Part shown: piece by piece, positions 40,610 through 49,515 of the stretch
How the letters are laid out: every line of letters starts with the position of its first letter
Position numbering within the stretch: the first letter of the stretch is position 1
Assembly: GCF_004795015.1 (NCBI RefSeq)
Contig: NZ_SSBI01000007.1
Coordinates: 124,001 to 188,000, forward strand
Direction of reading: 5' to 3'
Length of the DNA stretch: 64,000 bases
Source of the DNA: Streptomyces sp. A1277
Lineage (GTDB): Bacteria > Actinomycetota > Actinomycetes > Streptomycetales > Streptomycetaceae
Notes under the pieces: model-generated
The model's database searches: none
The model's input: only the letters and a program-made list of their open reading frames with translations
What the model was told of the DNA's origin: nothing
Position numbers and translations under genes: made by a program

Positions 40610-40843
40610 GCGCGGAGCATCCCAGACAGGTCTGACATTGATACTCGTAGCGGGTTCCGGTGGTCGTGGCTCAGGGTCTGACTGACGTCCTGCTGGGCTG
40701 ACCTGCTGGGCTGTCCTGCGACTGTTCAGTCGATCCATTTGAGGAGGGCGCGACAAATCGTTCTGTCGAGAAATCGACATCCGATAGGTTTGTCTCTTCG
40801 ATGTTGCGTGAGATTCGACGCTGCGCGAAAGGAGACTGCCGGG

Positions 40844-41446
40844 ATGCTCACGTTGACGGACATCGCTGCCGACCCTCTTCGCCTGACGAGGCGCCTGGAG
40901 GCGCATGACGGTTCGGACATCGTCTTTCGCCCCCTCACACAAGCTGATACCGGGTGCTTGGCCGATTTCCTGGACGCTCTCTCCTCCGAATCGCGTCGGC
41001 TCAGCACGTTCGACGGGTACGATCTCGCAACTGCCCGGAAGATGTGCGACGCGATCGCGCGTTACGACAAGCTCAGACTGGTGCTCGCGGACGTAGTGTC
41101 CGCCAGGATCATCGGCCTGGTGGAGTTCAGCCTCGCTCTGACTTCCGGGGACATCGCGCGCTATCAGGAAGCGGGCGTCCGTCTTGCTGAGAGGTCTGAC
41201 TGTCGCTTCGGTCCGACTCCGGCTGATGCCTATCAAGGCCGAGGCATCGGGACGCTCATCTTCCCGCTCGTCACGGAGGTTGCACGGCTGCTCGGCAGGT
41301 CGAGGATCACCCTGTGGGCCGTTGACGATCCGCCAGCGGGCCTGCGCGGATACCAACACCGCGGCGCGGGGAGCTCCATCCGCCAAGGGCGACCCGGTAG
41401 CGTGAAGCAATCGAGGCGGCGCCATGCTCAAGCACGCACGCTGTGA
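40844..41446 (+). CDS. GNAT family N-acetyltransferase, C-terminus degenerate
   Basis: 200 aa in frame. The N-terminal and central part is a GNAT domain (DIVFRPLTQADTGCLADFLDALSSESRRLSTF, LVLADVVSARIIGLVEFSL, AYQGRGIGTLIFPLVTEVARLLG). The acetyl-CoA-binding loop is intact (QGRGIG). After RSRITLWAV the expected last strand and helix are replaced by Arg/Ser-rich sequence (RQGRPGSVKQSRRRHAQ). This suggests a late frameshift or deletion, and it may be inactive. ATG 40844 has AAAGGAG eight bases upstream. Confidence 0.65.
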   Translation: MLTLTDIAADPLRLTRRLEAHDGSDIVFRPLTQADTGCLADFLDALSSESRRLSTFDGYDLATARKMCDAIARYDKLRLVLADVVSARIIGLVEFSLALTSGDIARYQEAGVRLAERSDCRFGPTPADAYQGRGIGTLIFPLVTEVARLLGRSRITLWAVDDPPAGLRGYQHRGAGSSIRQGRPGSVKQSRRRHAQARTL

Positions 41447-41693
41447 TCCGTGGCGGAAGCATGGCAATGCGGGGACGGCACGCTGCCGGCTGATCGCCTC
41501 CATGGGACCGGCTGCTTGCGCCATGCCGACTCACTGGGGTGTCGCCTGCCTTGGGTCTGCTGCCGCAGCGGCGCTGGGGGCGGTCCAGAGCTTCGGAGCC
41601 CGACCGTCTGCGGACGCGCGGAGTGTGTCACCGGCGCCGTCCGGGGGCATCAACGGCCACCACCGGCCGTACGAGGAAGAAGGAGTGACCAGC

Positions 41694-42134
41694 ATGGCGA
41701 TTCAGCGGATGGACAACGTCGGCATCGTCGTAGAGGACATGGACGCCGCCATCGCGTTCTTCGTGGAACTCGGAATGGAGCTGGAAGGCAGAGCGGAGGT
41801 GGAGGGCCCCTTCGCCGACCAGTGCACCGGACTCGACGGCGTGCGCTGCGAGATCGCGATGGTCCGAACCCCGGACGGTCACAGCCGCCTCGAGCTGTCG
41901 AAGTACCACAGCCCCGCAGTGATCAGCGTCGAGCCGCGCAACCAGCCGCACAACGTGCTGGGCACTCACCGCGTCATGTTCGCCGTCGACGACATCGAGG
42001 ACACCGTTGCCCGCCTGCGCCCTCACGGCGCCGAACTCGTCGGGGAGATGGCCAGGTTCGAGGACAGCTACCTGCTCTGCTACCTCCGCGGCCCGGCGGG
42101 CATCATCGTCGGACTGGCCGAGCAACTGAGCTGA
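41694..42134 (+). CDS. VOC family protein
   Basis: A 146-aa two-module VOC protein: RMDNVGIVVEDMDAAIAFFVELGMELEG at the start and MFAVDDIEDTVARLRPHGAELVGEM in the second half, ending CYLRGPAGIIVGLAEQL. Glu/His positions for a metal are present (HRVMFAVDD, GIIVGLAE). It resembles extradiol dioxygenase/glyoxalase-like proteins; substrate unknown. ATG 41694 has AAGGAG nine bases upstream. Confidence 0.88.
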   Translation: MAIQRMDNVGIVVEDMDAAIAFFVELGMELEGRAEVEGPFADQCTGLDGVRCEIAMVRTPDGHSRLELSKYHSPAVISVEPRNQPHNVLGTHRVMFAVDDIEDTVARLRPHGAELVGEMARFEDSYLLCYLRGPAGIIVGLAEQLS

Positions 42135-42251
42135 CATCCGGCGACAGACAAGACGGCATGCCCCAGGAGTACGCAGATGCCCTGCCGGTCCGCGTGGCGG
42201 CTTGCGAGGTTTTCGGGCTCGGGGAAGACAGCACTGGCCGGCGACGACGCG

Positions 42252-43385
42252 CTAGTCGGCGCTGAGCCGGCTCAGGGCCTGACCGGCCTTGAGGCCGGAG
42301 CCGGTCAGGACCAGGACGACGGTGTCGTCGGGGCCGACGTGTCCCGTGGCGTGGAACTGCCGTAGGGCAGGCAGGACTTGTGCGCTGGTGGGCTCGACGA
42401 ACACGCCGGTGGCGGCGAGCTCCCGGACGGCGGGCAGGAGTTCTTCCTCGGCCACCGCGGTGGCGCCGCCGCTGCTGTCCCGGATCGCCTGGAGCACTTC
42501 CCGATCGCGTACCGGCTGGGCGATGGCCGTCCCCTCGGCGAGCGTCGCGGGCCAGGCACGAGCGTCAACGGCGGCCGCTCCACCGTTGAAGGCGCGGACG
42601 AGGGGACAGCACCGCTCGGGCTGGCTGACCAGGATGCGGGGCACCTGGTCGATCTCGCCGCACCGTTTGAGTTCGGCGAAGCCCATGGCGCAGCCCAGAA
42701 CGAGGCTGCCGGCGCCCGCGGGGACGAGCACGGCCGAGGGGGCGGTGAAGCCCAGGTCCTCCCAGATCTCGTAGGCGATCAGCTTGACGCCCTGAAGGAA
42801 CTGAGGGTGCCAGTTGTGACTTGCGTAGAAGCGGGTGCCGGCACGTCGGACGGCTTCGTCGGCGACGTCCTGGCGGGTGCCGGGGACGAGCTCCACACTG
42901 GCTCCGTGCAGGCGGCTTCGCACGATCTTCGAGGGAGAGGTGGAGGCGGGAGCGATGATCTGGGCGTCGATGCCGGCGGCGGCGCAGTACGCGGCGACGG
43001 AGGAGCCACCGTTGCCGCTGGAGTCCTCCAGGAGTTGCTTGACGCCTTGGTGGCGCAGCGCACTGATCATGACGGAGCTGCCGCGGTCCTTGAAACTACC
43101 GGTGGGGTTCATGGGCTCGGGCTTGATCGCGACCTCGAGTCCGGCCAGGGTGCGCTGCAGCAAGGGGGTGCGTCCTTCGCCCAGAGTCACGGGTTCACCC
43201 TGGGGCAGGGGGAGCGCGGCGCGGTAGCGCCACTGGGAGTTGGCGCCGGTGTCGATCTGCCGACGGGTGATGCCGGGCAGAGGCTCCAGCATCAGCGGGC
43301 CGCCGTCGTCACCGCGCCAACGGGGCTGGTCGAGTGCGTAGCGGCGGCCGCTTCGATCCGTGAGCTGGGGTGTGGTGTCAGACAT
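42252..43385 (-). CDS. Threonine-synthase-like PLP-dependent enzyme
   Basis: A 377-aa fold-type II PLP enzyme. PLP Lys near residue 97 in NPTGSFKDRG, the phosphate loop SGNGGSS, VPAGAGSLVLGCAMGF and the C-terminal VLTGSGLKAG match threonine synthase and its relatives (for example cysteate synthase or diaminopropionate enzymes). It is shorter than most ThrC proteins and lacks genes of threonine biosynthesis around it. A specialised beta-replacement or elimination role is possible but unproven. ATG 43385 has GAGAGGA about ten bases upstream. Confidence 0.83.
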   Translation of the reverse strand: MSDTTPQLTDRSGRRYALDQPRWRGDDGGPLMLEPLPGITRRQIDTGANSQWRYRAALPLPQGEPVTLGEGRTPLLQRTLAGLEVAIKPEPMNPTGSFKDRGSSVMISALRHQGVKQLLEDSSGNGGSSVAAYCAAAGIDAQIIAPASTSPSKIVRSRLHGASVELVPGTRQDVADEAVRRAGTRFYASHNWHPQFLQGVKLIAYEIWEDLGFTAPSAVLVPAGAGSLVLGCAMGFAELKRCGEIDQVPRILVSQPERCCPLVRAFNGGAAAVDARAWPATLAEGTAIAQPVRDREVLQAIRDSSGGATAVAEEELLPAVRELAATGVFVEPTSAQVLPALRQFHATGHVGPDDTVVLVLTGSGLKAGQALSRLSAD

Positions 43386-43753
43386 GGCGGTGTCGTTCCT
43401 CTCCGGTCGGCGTGAAGGCGTCGTGGCTGAGCAGGAACTGCAGCTTGGCGTACGCAGCCCTCCCGGGACATGACGTACGCGCCGATACCCCCGGCACGCG
43501 GGAGGGCGTCGAAGCGTACTTCCGCCACCGTGGGGAGCAGTGGGCCGCTGGCGGGCCACTCCGCGCGTTCGGTACGGGCGGCCGCCCGCGATGGCGGCCG
43601 GCTCCGGTATCGGACGGCGGCACCGATGGGGTATGTGCCCCTTGCCCTGACCGACCGTCTGACATGTGTGGACCGTGCGCTGCTCCCACCCCTCATCAGC
43701 ACCTGAATAGGTGGATCATGGACCATGGATGACGACTATGCGGAGGTGCTCAA
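43386..43753. other. Intergenic stretch between divergent genes
   Basis: About 370 bases. A minus-strand frame reading ...PTVAEVRFDALPRAGGIGAYVM has moderate coding bias but no start or recognisable fold. Otherwise nothing is seen; promoters for both flanking genes should be here. Confidence 0.35.
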
Positions 43754-44278
43754 GTGGCGGTCTCGATCCGACCTGCTCGGCCCGAGGAAGCGGGCCTCCT
43801 GTCCGAACTGGCGCTGCGCTCGAAAGCCCATTGGGGCTACGACGCCGACTTCATCGCGTCGTGCCGGGAAGAGCTCAGGCTCAGCGATTCAGAGCTCGCC
43901 GACCGCCGGACGGCTGTTGCGGAGCGAGAGGGCGCCGTCGTGGGCTTTACGACGGTGGAAGGCGAGCCGCCGCACGGTGTGTTGGGCATGATGTTCGTCG
44001 ACCCCGAAGCGATCGGGCAGGGCATCGGCCGGCTGTTGTTCGCCCATGCCGTCCAAACTGCTCGGACCTCGGGGTTCAGCCAGCTCACCATCGATGCCGA
44101 CCCGAACGCTGAGCGCTTCTACGAGGCCATGGGAGCGATCCCGGTCGGCCGTGCCCCCTCCGGGTCGATTCCCGGCCGCACCCTCACTCAATATGTATGC
44201 ACCATTCCAGCCGCCCCCATCCCTCCCTCGACCCGGAGCAACGCCTCGGTCGAGCAGGACGAGGAGGTGGCCGAGTGA
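43754..44278 (+). CDS. GNAT family N-acetyltransferase
   Basis: A 174-aa GNAT enzyme: ARPEEAGLLSELALRSKAHWGYD at the start, GFTTVEGEPPHGVLGMMFVDPEAIGQGIGRLL (acetyl-CoA loop QGIGRLL) and DADPNAERFYEAMGAIPVG, with the conserved NAxxFY at the end of the fold. The substrate is unknown. The GTG at 43754 has GGAGG upstream. A GTGA overlap couples it to the following VOC gene. Confidence 0.9.
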   Translation: MAVSIRPARPEEAGLLSELALRSKAHWGYDADFIASCREELRLSDSELADRRTAVAEREGAVVGFTTVEGEPPHGVLGMMFVDPEAIGQGIGRLLFAHAVQTARTSGFSQLTIDADPNAERFYEAMGAIPVGRAPSGSIPGRTLTQYVCTIPAAPIPPSTRSNASVEQDEEVAE

Positions 44279-44691
44279 ACCGGCCGACGCACGGGGCACT
44301 GCACCACGTCGAGATCTGGGTCCCCGATCTGGGTCGCGCCATCGACTCACTCGGCTGGCTGCTCCAGACGCTGGGTTATGCCGTCTCGCAGAGCTGGGGC
44401 GCCGGCCGCAGCTGGCTGCTCGGGCCGACCTATCTCGTACTTGAGCAGTCCCCGGCCCTCACCGCCGACCGGTACGACCGCTGCCGGCCCGGGCTGAACC
44501 ACCTGGCCTTCCACGTCGAAGATGCCGCTACCGTCGAGAAGTTGGTCGTCGACGCGGCCCAGCATGGCTGGAGCCTGATGTTCCCCGAGCTTCACCCGCA
44601 CGCCGGAGGCAATCAGCAGTACGCGGCCTACCTGGAGAACGTCGACGGCTTCGAGGTCGAGCTTGTCGCGATCAACTCACCATCTGGCTGA
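44275..44691 (+). CDS. VOC family protein coupled to the GNAT gene
   Basis: A 138-aa VOC protein: LHHVEIWVPDLGRAIDSLGWLLQTLGY, GLNHLAFHVEDAATVEKLV and AAYLENVDGFEVELVA. The His/Glu positions expected for metal binding (HHVEIW, NHLAF, FEVELV) are present. The GTG start at 44275 overlaps the GNAT stop, with GAGGAGG just upstream. The pair resembles small resistance or detoxification modules; this is inference. Confidence 0.88.
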   Translation: MNRPTHGALHHVEIWVPDLGRAIDSLGWLLQTLGYAVSQSWGAGRSWLLGPTYLVLEQSPALTADRYDRCRPGLNHLAFHVEDAATVEKLVVDAAQHGWSLMFPELHPHAGGNQQYAAYLENVDGFEVELVAINSPSG

Positions 44692-44770
44692 CGGGCACGC
44701 TCTGGCAGGAAACAGTCTGACGGGGTACACCGTCCTCGCTGCGCCTCGGCCGCCGCCCGACCGGGTGAGA

Positions 44771-45310
44771 TCAGCGTCTGGGCAGGCGGTGAAGGACGAC
44801 CTCGCCGAGCGCTCCGTTTGTCACGGCGCACGTCATGTATGTGCAGTATGGCTGCCGTCTGCGGTCCGTGGGGGAGCCGGGGTTCAGCAGGCGCAACCCG
44901 CCCGGCGCCTCGGAGTCCCACGGGATGTGGCTGTGGCCGAAGACCAGGACGTCCAGTTCCGGGTGGAGCGCGGCGCAGCGGGCCTCCCGTCCGCGAGCCG
45001 CCCCGGTCTCGTGCACGACACCGAACCGCAGACCTCCCAGTTCGACGCGGGCAACCTCTGGCAGCCGGGCCCGCAGTTCCGGGCCGTCGTTGTTGCCGTA
45101 CACGGCAACCAGACGGCGCGCGCGTTCCTCCAGCAGGTCCAGGGTGGCGGTATCGACCCAGTCCCCGGCGTGGAGGACGACGTCGGCACGGTCCACCTCG
45201 CGCAACAGTCCGTCGGGGAGCCGCTTGGCTCGCCGAGGCACATGAGTATCCGAGACGAGAAGCAGCCGCACCGGGCGGTCCGTTCCCGCCCCGGTCCTGT
45301 CGCCGTCCAT
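44771..45310 (-). CDS. Metallophosphoesterase (YfcE/MJ0936-like)
   Basis: A 179-aa calcineurin-type phosphoesterase with all metal-site motifs in order: LLVSDTHVP (D-x-H), LHAGDW (GD), YGNNDG (GNND), VVHE and FGHSHIP (GHxH). Length fits the small bacterial YfcE group, which hydrolyse phosphodiesters. ATG 45310 has GAGGAGGAGG just upstream. Nothing nearby defines its substrate. Confidence 0.88.
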   Translation of the reverse strand: MDGDRTGAGTDRPVRLLLVSDTHVPRRAKRLPDGLLREVDRADVVLHAGDWVDTATLDLLEERARRLVAVYGNNDGPELRARLPEVARVELGGLRFGVVHETGAARGREARCAALHPELDVLVFGHSHIPWDSEAPGGLRLLNPGSPTDRRRQPYCTYMTCAVTNGALGEVVLHRLPRR

Positions 45311-45339
45311 CCGCCCACCTCCTCCTCGGGCCCTTCAGC

Positions 45340-45483
45340 TCAGCGGCCGCAGGCGTCCTTGCACGGGCCGGGGCCGCCCGCGTGGCGGCCGGGGCCGACG
45401 GCGGCGCGACCCCGGCGTTCCAGCAGCCGCGCCAGCACATGGCAGCCGGTTCGCTCCGTGACGGTCCCGGCCTTTCGAGCCTC
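45340..45483 (-). pseudogene. Short coding-like stretch without a start
   Basis: Minus-strand frame with near-perfect G/C third positions reading AGTVTERTGCHVLARLLERRGRAA...PCKDACGR and stopping at 45340. It opens directly after a TGA with no start codon. It may be a Cys-containing small protein whose 5' end has been frameshifted or lost. Family not recognised. Confidence 0.35.
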
Positions 45484-45659
45484 TCATCCAGGTTAACCGG
45501 GACACTTCCTGCGCCTCCAGCGATCAGCCCCTGCTTCAGCGCTTGCGTGATCACGCTGAGCTGGGTTGTATCCGGCACCGGTACCCGGACCCGCGACACG
45601 TAGTGCGCCACCGGCTCACCACGGGCAGCGGACGGGCTTCGGCCCCCGCGGGTAGCGTC

Positions 45660-45953
45660 CGGCGCAGTCTGAGCGCGCACCACGGCGACGTTGTCCTCCA
45701 CCAGGTCGAGCATCCGGTAGGCACCGGCCGTGGCGGGCTTGGAGGAGCGGCCGTAACCTCGTACGTCGATCGCCACCGCCCGGAAGCCGGCGGCGGCGAG
45801 GGCCGGGAGCTGACGGCGCCAGGAGTACCAGAACTCGGGGAAGCCGTGCACGAGCAGGACCAGCGGGCCGGTGCCCTGCTCGACCAGGTGCAGGCGCCCG
45901 GCCGGGGCCTCGACGGTGCGGTGGCGGAACTCGGCGGTCGGTTCGGGATGCAT
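45660..45953 (-). pseudogene. N-terminal fragment of an epoxide-hydrolase-like alpha/beta hydrolase
   Basis: From ATG 45953 (AGGAG seven bases upstream) the first 95 residues read VEQGTGPLVLLVHGFPEFWYSWRRQLPAL and VRGYGRSSKPA..YRMLDLVEDNVAVVRA. This is the start of an epoxide hydrolase, with the oxyanion HGFP motif. The sequence then jumps to unrelated residues (QTAPDATRGG...). The nucleophile Asp and all later catalytic parts are missing. A deletion has fused the remnant to another coding-like piece (HYVSRVRVPVPDTTQLSVITQALKQG). Confidence 0.7.
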
Positions 45954-46144
45954 GGGCTTCTCCTCGGCTCGCGGCACACGCGGTTACATGCCGATCATGC
46001 GGCGCGGCGGCCCACCGACGCGATCAGCGTTACCATTCCGTCAAACTCACAGCAGGGGCCCGTTGAGCGGGCTACGTCCTTCACGGGAACGGTCACCGTC
46101 GCCTCACCCCGGCTCCGGCTGCGGCATGTGAGCCTTGCTCGCCT

Positions 46145-46627
46145 CTACTCCAGCATGCGTTCCGCGTCATCCGGAACCCAGGGAAAAGGGACGTCGGGCC
46201 ACCGTGCGGACGCCCATGCGTCGAGATCGACAGCGAGAACGGCATCCATGAAGGCATGCGGTGGCCGGTAGCCGTGGGCGGTGATGTAGTGCGTGATCAG
46301 GAACGGAGCGGCATAAGCGAAGCCGGGCCCGCCCGGGATCCGTACCTCTCCGTTCCCTGTCGGAGCCTCCTCCTCAGAACAGAGGTCGCACTCGTGCACC
46401 CCGAGGCAGACGTCCATCCACTGGACCTCCTGCACAGCCTTCAGCTTCTCCACGAAGATCGTGGGGACCGTCCGCGTCGCGTACGGTTTTCCGGCTTCCA
46501 GCCACCCGATGTTCAGGCGGGTGTACGCCGGGCGGTACCAGAGCGCATAGAAGCCCGACTCCCTGTCCGCGCACGCGTCCTCGTCCTGGTAGTCGTACTC
46601 GCTGAGACCTTCGTAGAACACCCGCAC
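46145..46627 (-). CDS. DUF7919-like hypothetical protein
   Basis: About 160 aa: VFYEGLSEYDYQDEDACADRESGFYALWYRPAYTRLNIGWLE, then a CxxC pair in HECDLCSEE, and GPGFAYAAPFLITHYITAHGYRPPHAFMDAVL. This order matches an uncharacterised Streptomyces family I recall as DUF7919. The start is uncertain: GTG 46627 or GTG 46621. Both lie immediately downstream of a CACCG pentanucleotide repeat and lack a good ribosome site. Confidence 0.7.
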   Translation of the reverse strand: MRVFYEGLSEYDYQDEDACADRESGFYALWYRPAYTRLNIGWLEAGKPYATRTVPTIFVEKLKAVQEVQWMDVCLGVHECDLCSEEEAPTGNGEVRIPGGPGFAYAAPFLITHYITAHGYRPPHAFMDAVLAVDLDAWASARWPDVPFPWVPDDAERMLE

Positions 46628-46632
46628 ATCAT

Positions 46633-46663
46633 CACCGCACCGCACCGCACCGCACCGCACCGC
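46633..46663. repeat. CACCG pentanucleotide tandem repeat
   Basis: Six perfect copies of CACCG plus one base, lying 5 to 6 bases upstream of the GTG start of the DUF7919-like gene (which reads the complement). Copy-number change by 5 bp would alter the start region or the frame of any upstream start codon. Confidence 0.9.
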
Positions 46664-46959
46664 TTCGTTGAGCCCGCGCAATGCGCGACCTTGACCTCGC
46701 CGGCCCCGTCGCATTGCGCCGCGCCGCATCCCCCGGCATCGCCGCCCCCTTGGACTCCTCGCTGCCCCAACTGCGGAGGGGAGCCCGGCTCTCAAAGCAT
46801 GCTGGTGGGCCGTACGAGCTGATGCGTCCGGCCCTTCCTCCACGCCCCGAAGGTAAGTTGCCCTTCTGGGGCTGGTGCGGATGTTGCAGGTGAGGAAACA
46901 TGGGCACGGCGCGGTACGGGGTTTGTCCGTGCTGCCGATGCGCGAGGCGAAGAGGGCCG

Positions 46960-47757
46960 ATGACTGACAGGCAGGGCATCCAGATGGCGGTGGACGGGAT
47001 CGACACGGGTACGCCGCATTCGGCGCGGGTGTGGAACTACTGGCTGGGCGGCAAGGACAACTATGAGGTGGACCGCCGACTCGGGGCCACGATGGAGGAG
47101 CTGTACCCGCAGATCATCGAGATAGCGCGCGCCTCCAGGGCGTTCCAGGCGCGAGCGGTGCGCTATCTGGCCGGTGAGGCAGGGGTGCGGCAGTTCCTGG
47201 ACCTCGGCACCGGACTGCCGACGGCGAACGCGACGCACGAGGTGGCCCAAGACGTCGAGCCGACGGCACGCATCGTGTACGTGGACAACGACCCGATCGT
47301 CCTCGCCCACGCCCGTGCCCTGCTCACGAGCCGGCCCGAAGGGGCGACGGACTACGTGCACGCGGACCTGAGGGACGCGAAGACGGTGCTGCGCGAGGCC
47401 GGCCGCACGCTGGACCTCGACCGGCCGGTGGCGGTGATGGTGCTCTCGACGCTGGGACACGTAGCGGACTCGGGCGAGGCGGCGGCGCTGCTCCGCAGCT
47501 ACTTGGACGCGTTGCCCGCGGGTAGCTACCTGATGCTGTGCGACACCATCGAGACCCCGGAAACGCAGGCCGGGTCCGACGAGTACGCCAGCGGCGGCGC
47601 CATGCCGTACATCTCGCGTCCCAAGGAGATCATGGCAACCTTTGCGGACGGACTCGAAATGGTGGAGCCGGGCTTCGGCTCGATCAGTCTGTGGCGCCCG
47701 GACGCTGCCGGCGGAACACCGGTCGACCAGTGGGGATTCGTGGCCGCCAAGCGGTAG
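46960..47757 (+). CDS. SAM-dependent methyltransferase (DUF574/Methyltransf_19)
   Basis: A 265-aa protein of a family expanded in Streptomyces. GIDTGTPHSARVWNYWLGGKDNYEVDR is the family hallmark. FLDLGTGLPTANATHEVAQ is the SAM-binding glycine motif, VYVDNDPIVLAHARALL follows, and it ends PVDQWGFVAAKR. Targets of the family are mostly unknown. ATG 46960 is preferred over 46900 because the upstream codons are Cys/Arg-rich and the family motif begins soon after. Confidence 0.92.
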   Translation: MTDRQGIQMAVDGIDTGTPHSARVWNYWLGGKDNYEVDRRLGATMEELYPQIIEIARASRAFQARAVRYLAGEAGVRQFLDLGTGLPTANATHEVAQDVEPTARIVYVDNDPIVLAHARALLTSRPEGATDYVHADLRDAKTVLREAGRTLDLDRPVAVMVLSTLGHVADSGEAAALLRSYLDALPAGSYLMLCDTIETPETQAGSDEYASGGAMPYISRPKEIMATFADGLEMVEPGFGSISLWRPDAAGGTPVDQWGFVAAKR

Positions 47758-47794
47758 CGGTCGAACAGGACGTTCGGTCGCCATACCCCCCGCA

Positions 47795-47820
47795 CCCGCA
47801 CCCGCGATTGCGGGTGCGGG
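47795..47820 (+). terminator. Hairpin terminator after the methyltransferase gene
   Basis: An 11-bp perfect stem (CCCGCACCCGC with GCGGGTGCGGG) and the loop GATT begin 37 bases after the stop codon. No T run, as is usual in actinomycetes. Confidence 0.75.
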
Positions 47821-47987
47821 GCGGTGAGAACCGGCACGGGTAACCCAACGGCAAACAGGCAAGGTTCCGCACGCTCGGAGACCGGCCCGACCGATGACGT
47901 CAGTGGCTCCTTGCCGTCGAGACGCGATCTCTACGGTGGCGGTACTGGCGTCGTCATGGTCGAGTACAGGGGCTACGGTACGTCGCT

Positions 47988-49340
47988 GTGGACGCTACTG
48001 ATCTTGACTATCGGGCTCGGACGCAGTCCGGCTGCATCCCGCCGCATCTGGTCTCCCGGCTTCTCGAACTCGGCCATCTCGAAAAGGTGGAGCTCTGGGC
48101 CGGTCGCGGGGAGTGGTTCTGCGCGCGGGAGTGGGCGCGACTGCTCGGTGACCAGGGGCGACACGGTGATGCGCTGGAGACGCTCGCCCCGTACCTTGCC
48201 ACGGGCTGGTGGACGGCCACCAGGACCACGGCGGAGCTGTTGGAGGATTGGGGACGGGCCGACGAGGCCATCGTGCTGACGCGATCCCGTATGGAGCTCG
48301 GGCATCCACTGGCGCTGGAGTTCTACGCGCGATTGCTCGCCCGGCACGACCGGAGCGATGAGGCGTTCAACCTGCTGCTTCCGCACATCGACGACTGGTT
48401 CCTCGCTGCGGCGCTCGTTGACGTCGCGGAGAGCGCAGGCCGCGGCGAGGAGGCGGCCGAGCAGCTCACTGCCCGGATTCCGGAAGAGCACCGTTGCGAC
48501 GGCCCGTGGTGTTGCCGCGGCCTCGACCCCGACACGGCGATCGGCTTGCTCGCCACGATCCGCGAACGCCAGGGCCGCGTCGAGGCAGCGATCGCTCTGC
48601 TTCGCACCCGTGGCACCGCCCCGGTCAACGGCCGGGATCAGCTGGCCGATCTGCTGGCCCGGCACGGCCGGACCGGGGAACTGCGCGCCTACGCGGCCGC
48701 CGAGAAGCTGGGGTATGCCGCGCAGAGCCTCGCGGAGCTGCTGGAGGAACGCGGTGACGTGGAGGGTGCGATCGCCGTGTACCGGCAGGCCGGCGAGGCG
48801 TCCGTTCGCCGGGGCAACACGGCGGTCCAGCTGGCGCACCTGCTGGCGCGGCACGACCGCGGGGACGAGGCGATCGACGTGATGAGGGCCCTGGTCGACG
48901 GCCCCGGCGGGACCGATGACTGGATCTGGCATGTCCTCTGCACCCTCTGCATCGACCGGGGCCGTCCCGAGGACGGCCTGGTCTACCTCGACGCCCGCAA
49001 GACGCGCCGCGGCGAGGAGGACTGGGACCTGTACCGGATGAGGCTTCCACTGATGGCCGCCTGTGGCCGGGTCGACGAAGCCGTGGAGCAGGCCCAGGCC
49101 CATCCCGAGGCGTCCACACCGTACGCGGCGCTGCCCATCGCCGAATTGCTGGCCGACTCCGGACGTACCGAGGAAGCCGTTGAGCTCCTGCAGCTTCACG
49201 CCCCCGCGAACAGCCACGCCCTGGCCGGTTACCTCATAGACCTCGGCCGCGTCGAAGAAGCCGTTGCTTTCCTGCACCAGGACAGGCCCCGTCCTCCACA
49301 GCCCTCAACCACCGCGTGGAGCGAGGGTCCCCCGTTCTGA
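47988..49340 (+). CDS. TPR-like helical repeat protein
   Basis: A 450-aa protein built of about a dozen helix pairs: LLGDQGRHGDALETLAPYL, LLEDWGRADEAIVLTRSRM, LLARHDRSDEAFNLLLPHI, LLARHGRTGELRAYAAAEK, LLEERGDVEGAIAVYRQAG, LLARHDRGDEAIDVMRALV and LLADSGRTEEAVELLQLHA. These are tetratricopeptide-like repeats, with no catalytic domain and no signal peptide. Such proteins usually scaffold other proteins. The GTG start at 47988 lacks a ribosome site; TACGGT twelve bases before it could be the -10 of a leaderless transcript. Confidence 0.8.
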   Translation: MDATDLDYRARTQSGCIPPHLVSRLLELGHLEKVELWAGRGEWFCAREWARLLGDQGRHGDALETLAPYLATGWWTATRTTAELLEDWGRADEAIVLTRSRMELGHPLALEFYARLLARHDRSDEAFNLLLPHIDDWFLAAALVDVAESAGRGEEAAEQLTARIPEEHRCDGPWCCRGLDPDTAIGLLATIRERQGRVEAAIALLRTRGTAPVNGRDQLADLLARHGRTGELRAYAAAEKLGYAAQSLAELLEERGDVEGAIAVYRQAGEASVRRGNTAVQLAHLLARHDRGDEAIDVMRALVDGPGGTDDWIWHVLCTLCIDRGRPEDGLVYLDARKTRRGEEDWDLYRMRLPLMAACGRVDEAVEQAQAHPEASTPYAALPIAELLADSGRTEEAVELLQLHAPANSHALAGYLIDLGRVEEAVAFLHQDRPRPPQPSTTAWSEGPPF

Positions 49341-49515
49341 AGCTCGGGCTCGCACAACCCGGGGAGGGACCGGCCGGAGGGACCGGCCCGCTCGAACTGC
49401 CGAAGCTGACATTGCCCGTGCGCGCGGTGTACGGGTGGGACGCCGGGACGGGCGTCGAGCCGCCGGCGTACGTTCGCACCATGACACGCACCTTGAGGCA
49501 TTGGACGGGGACCCA

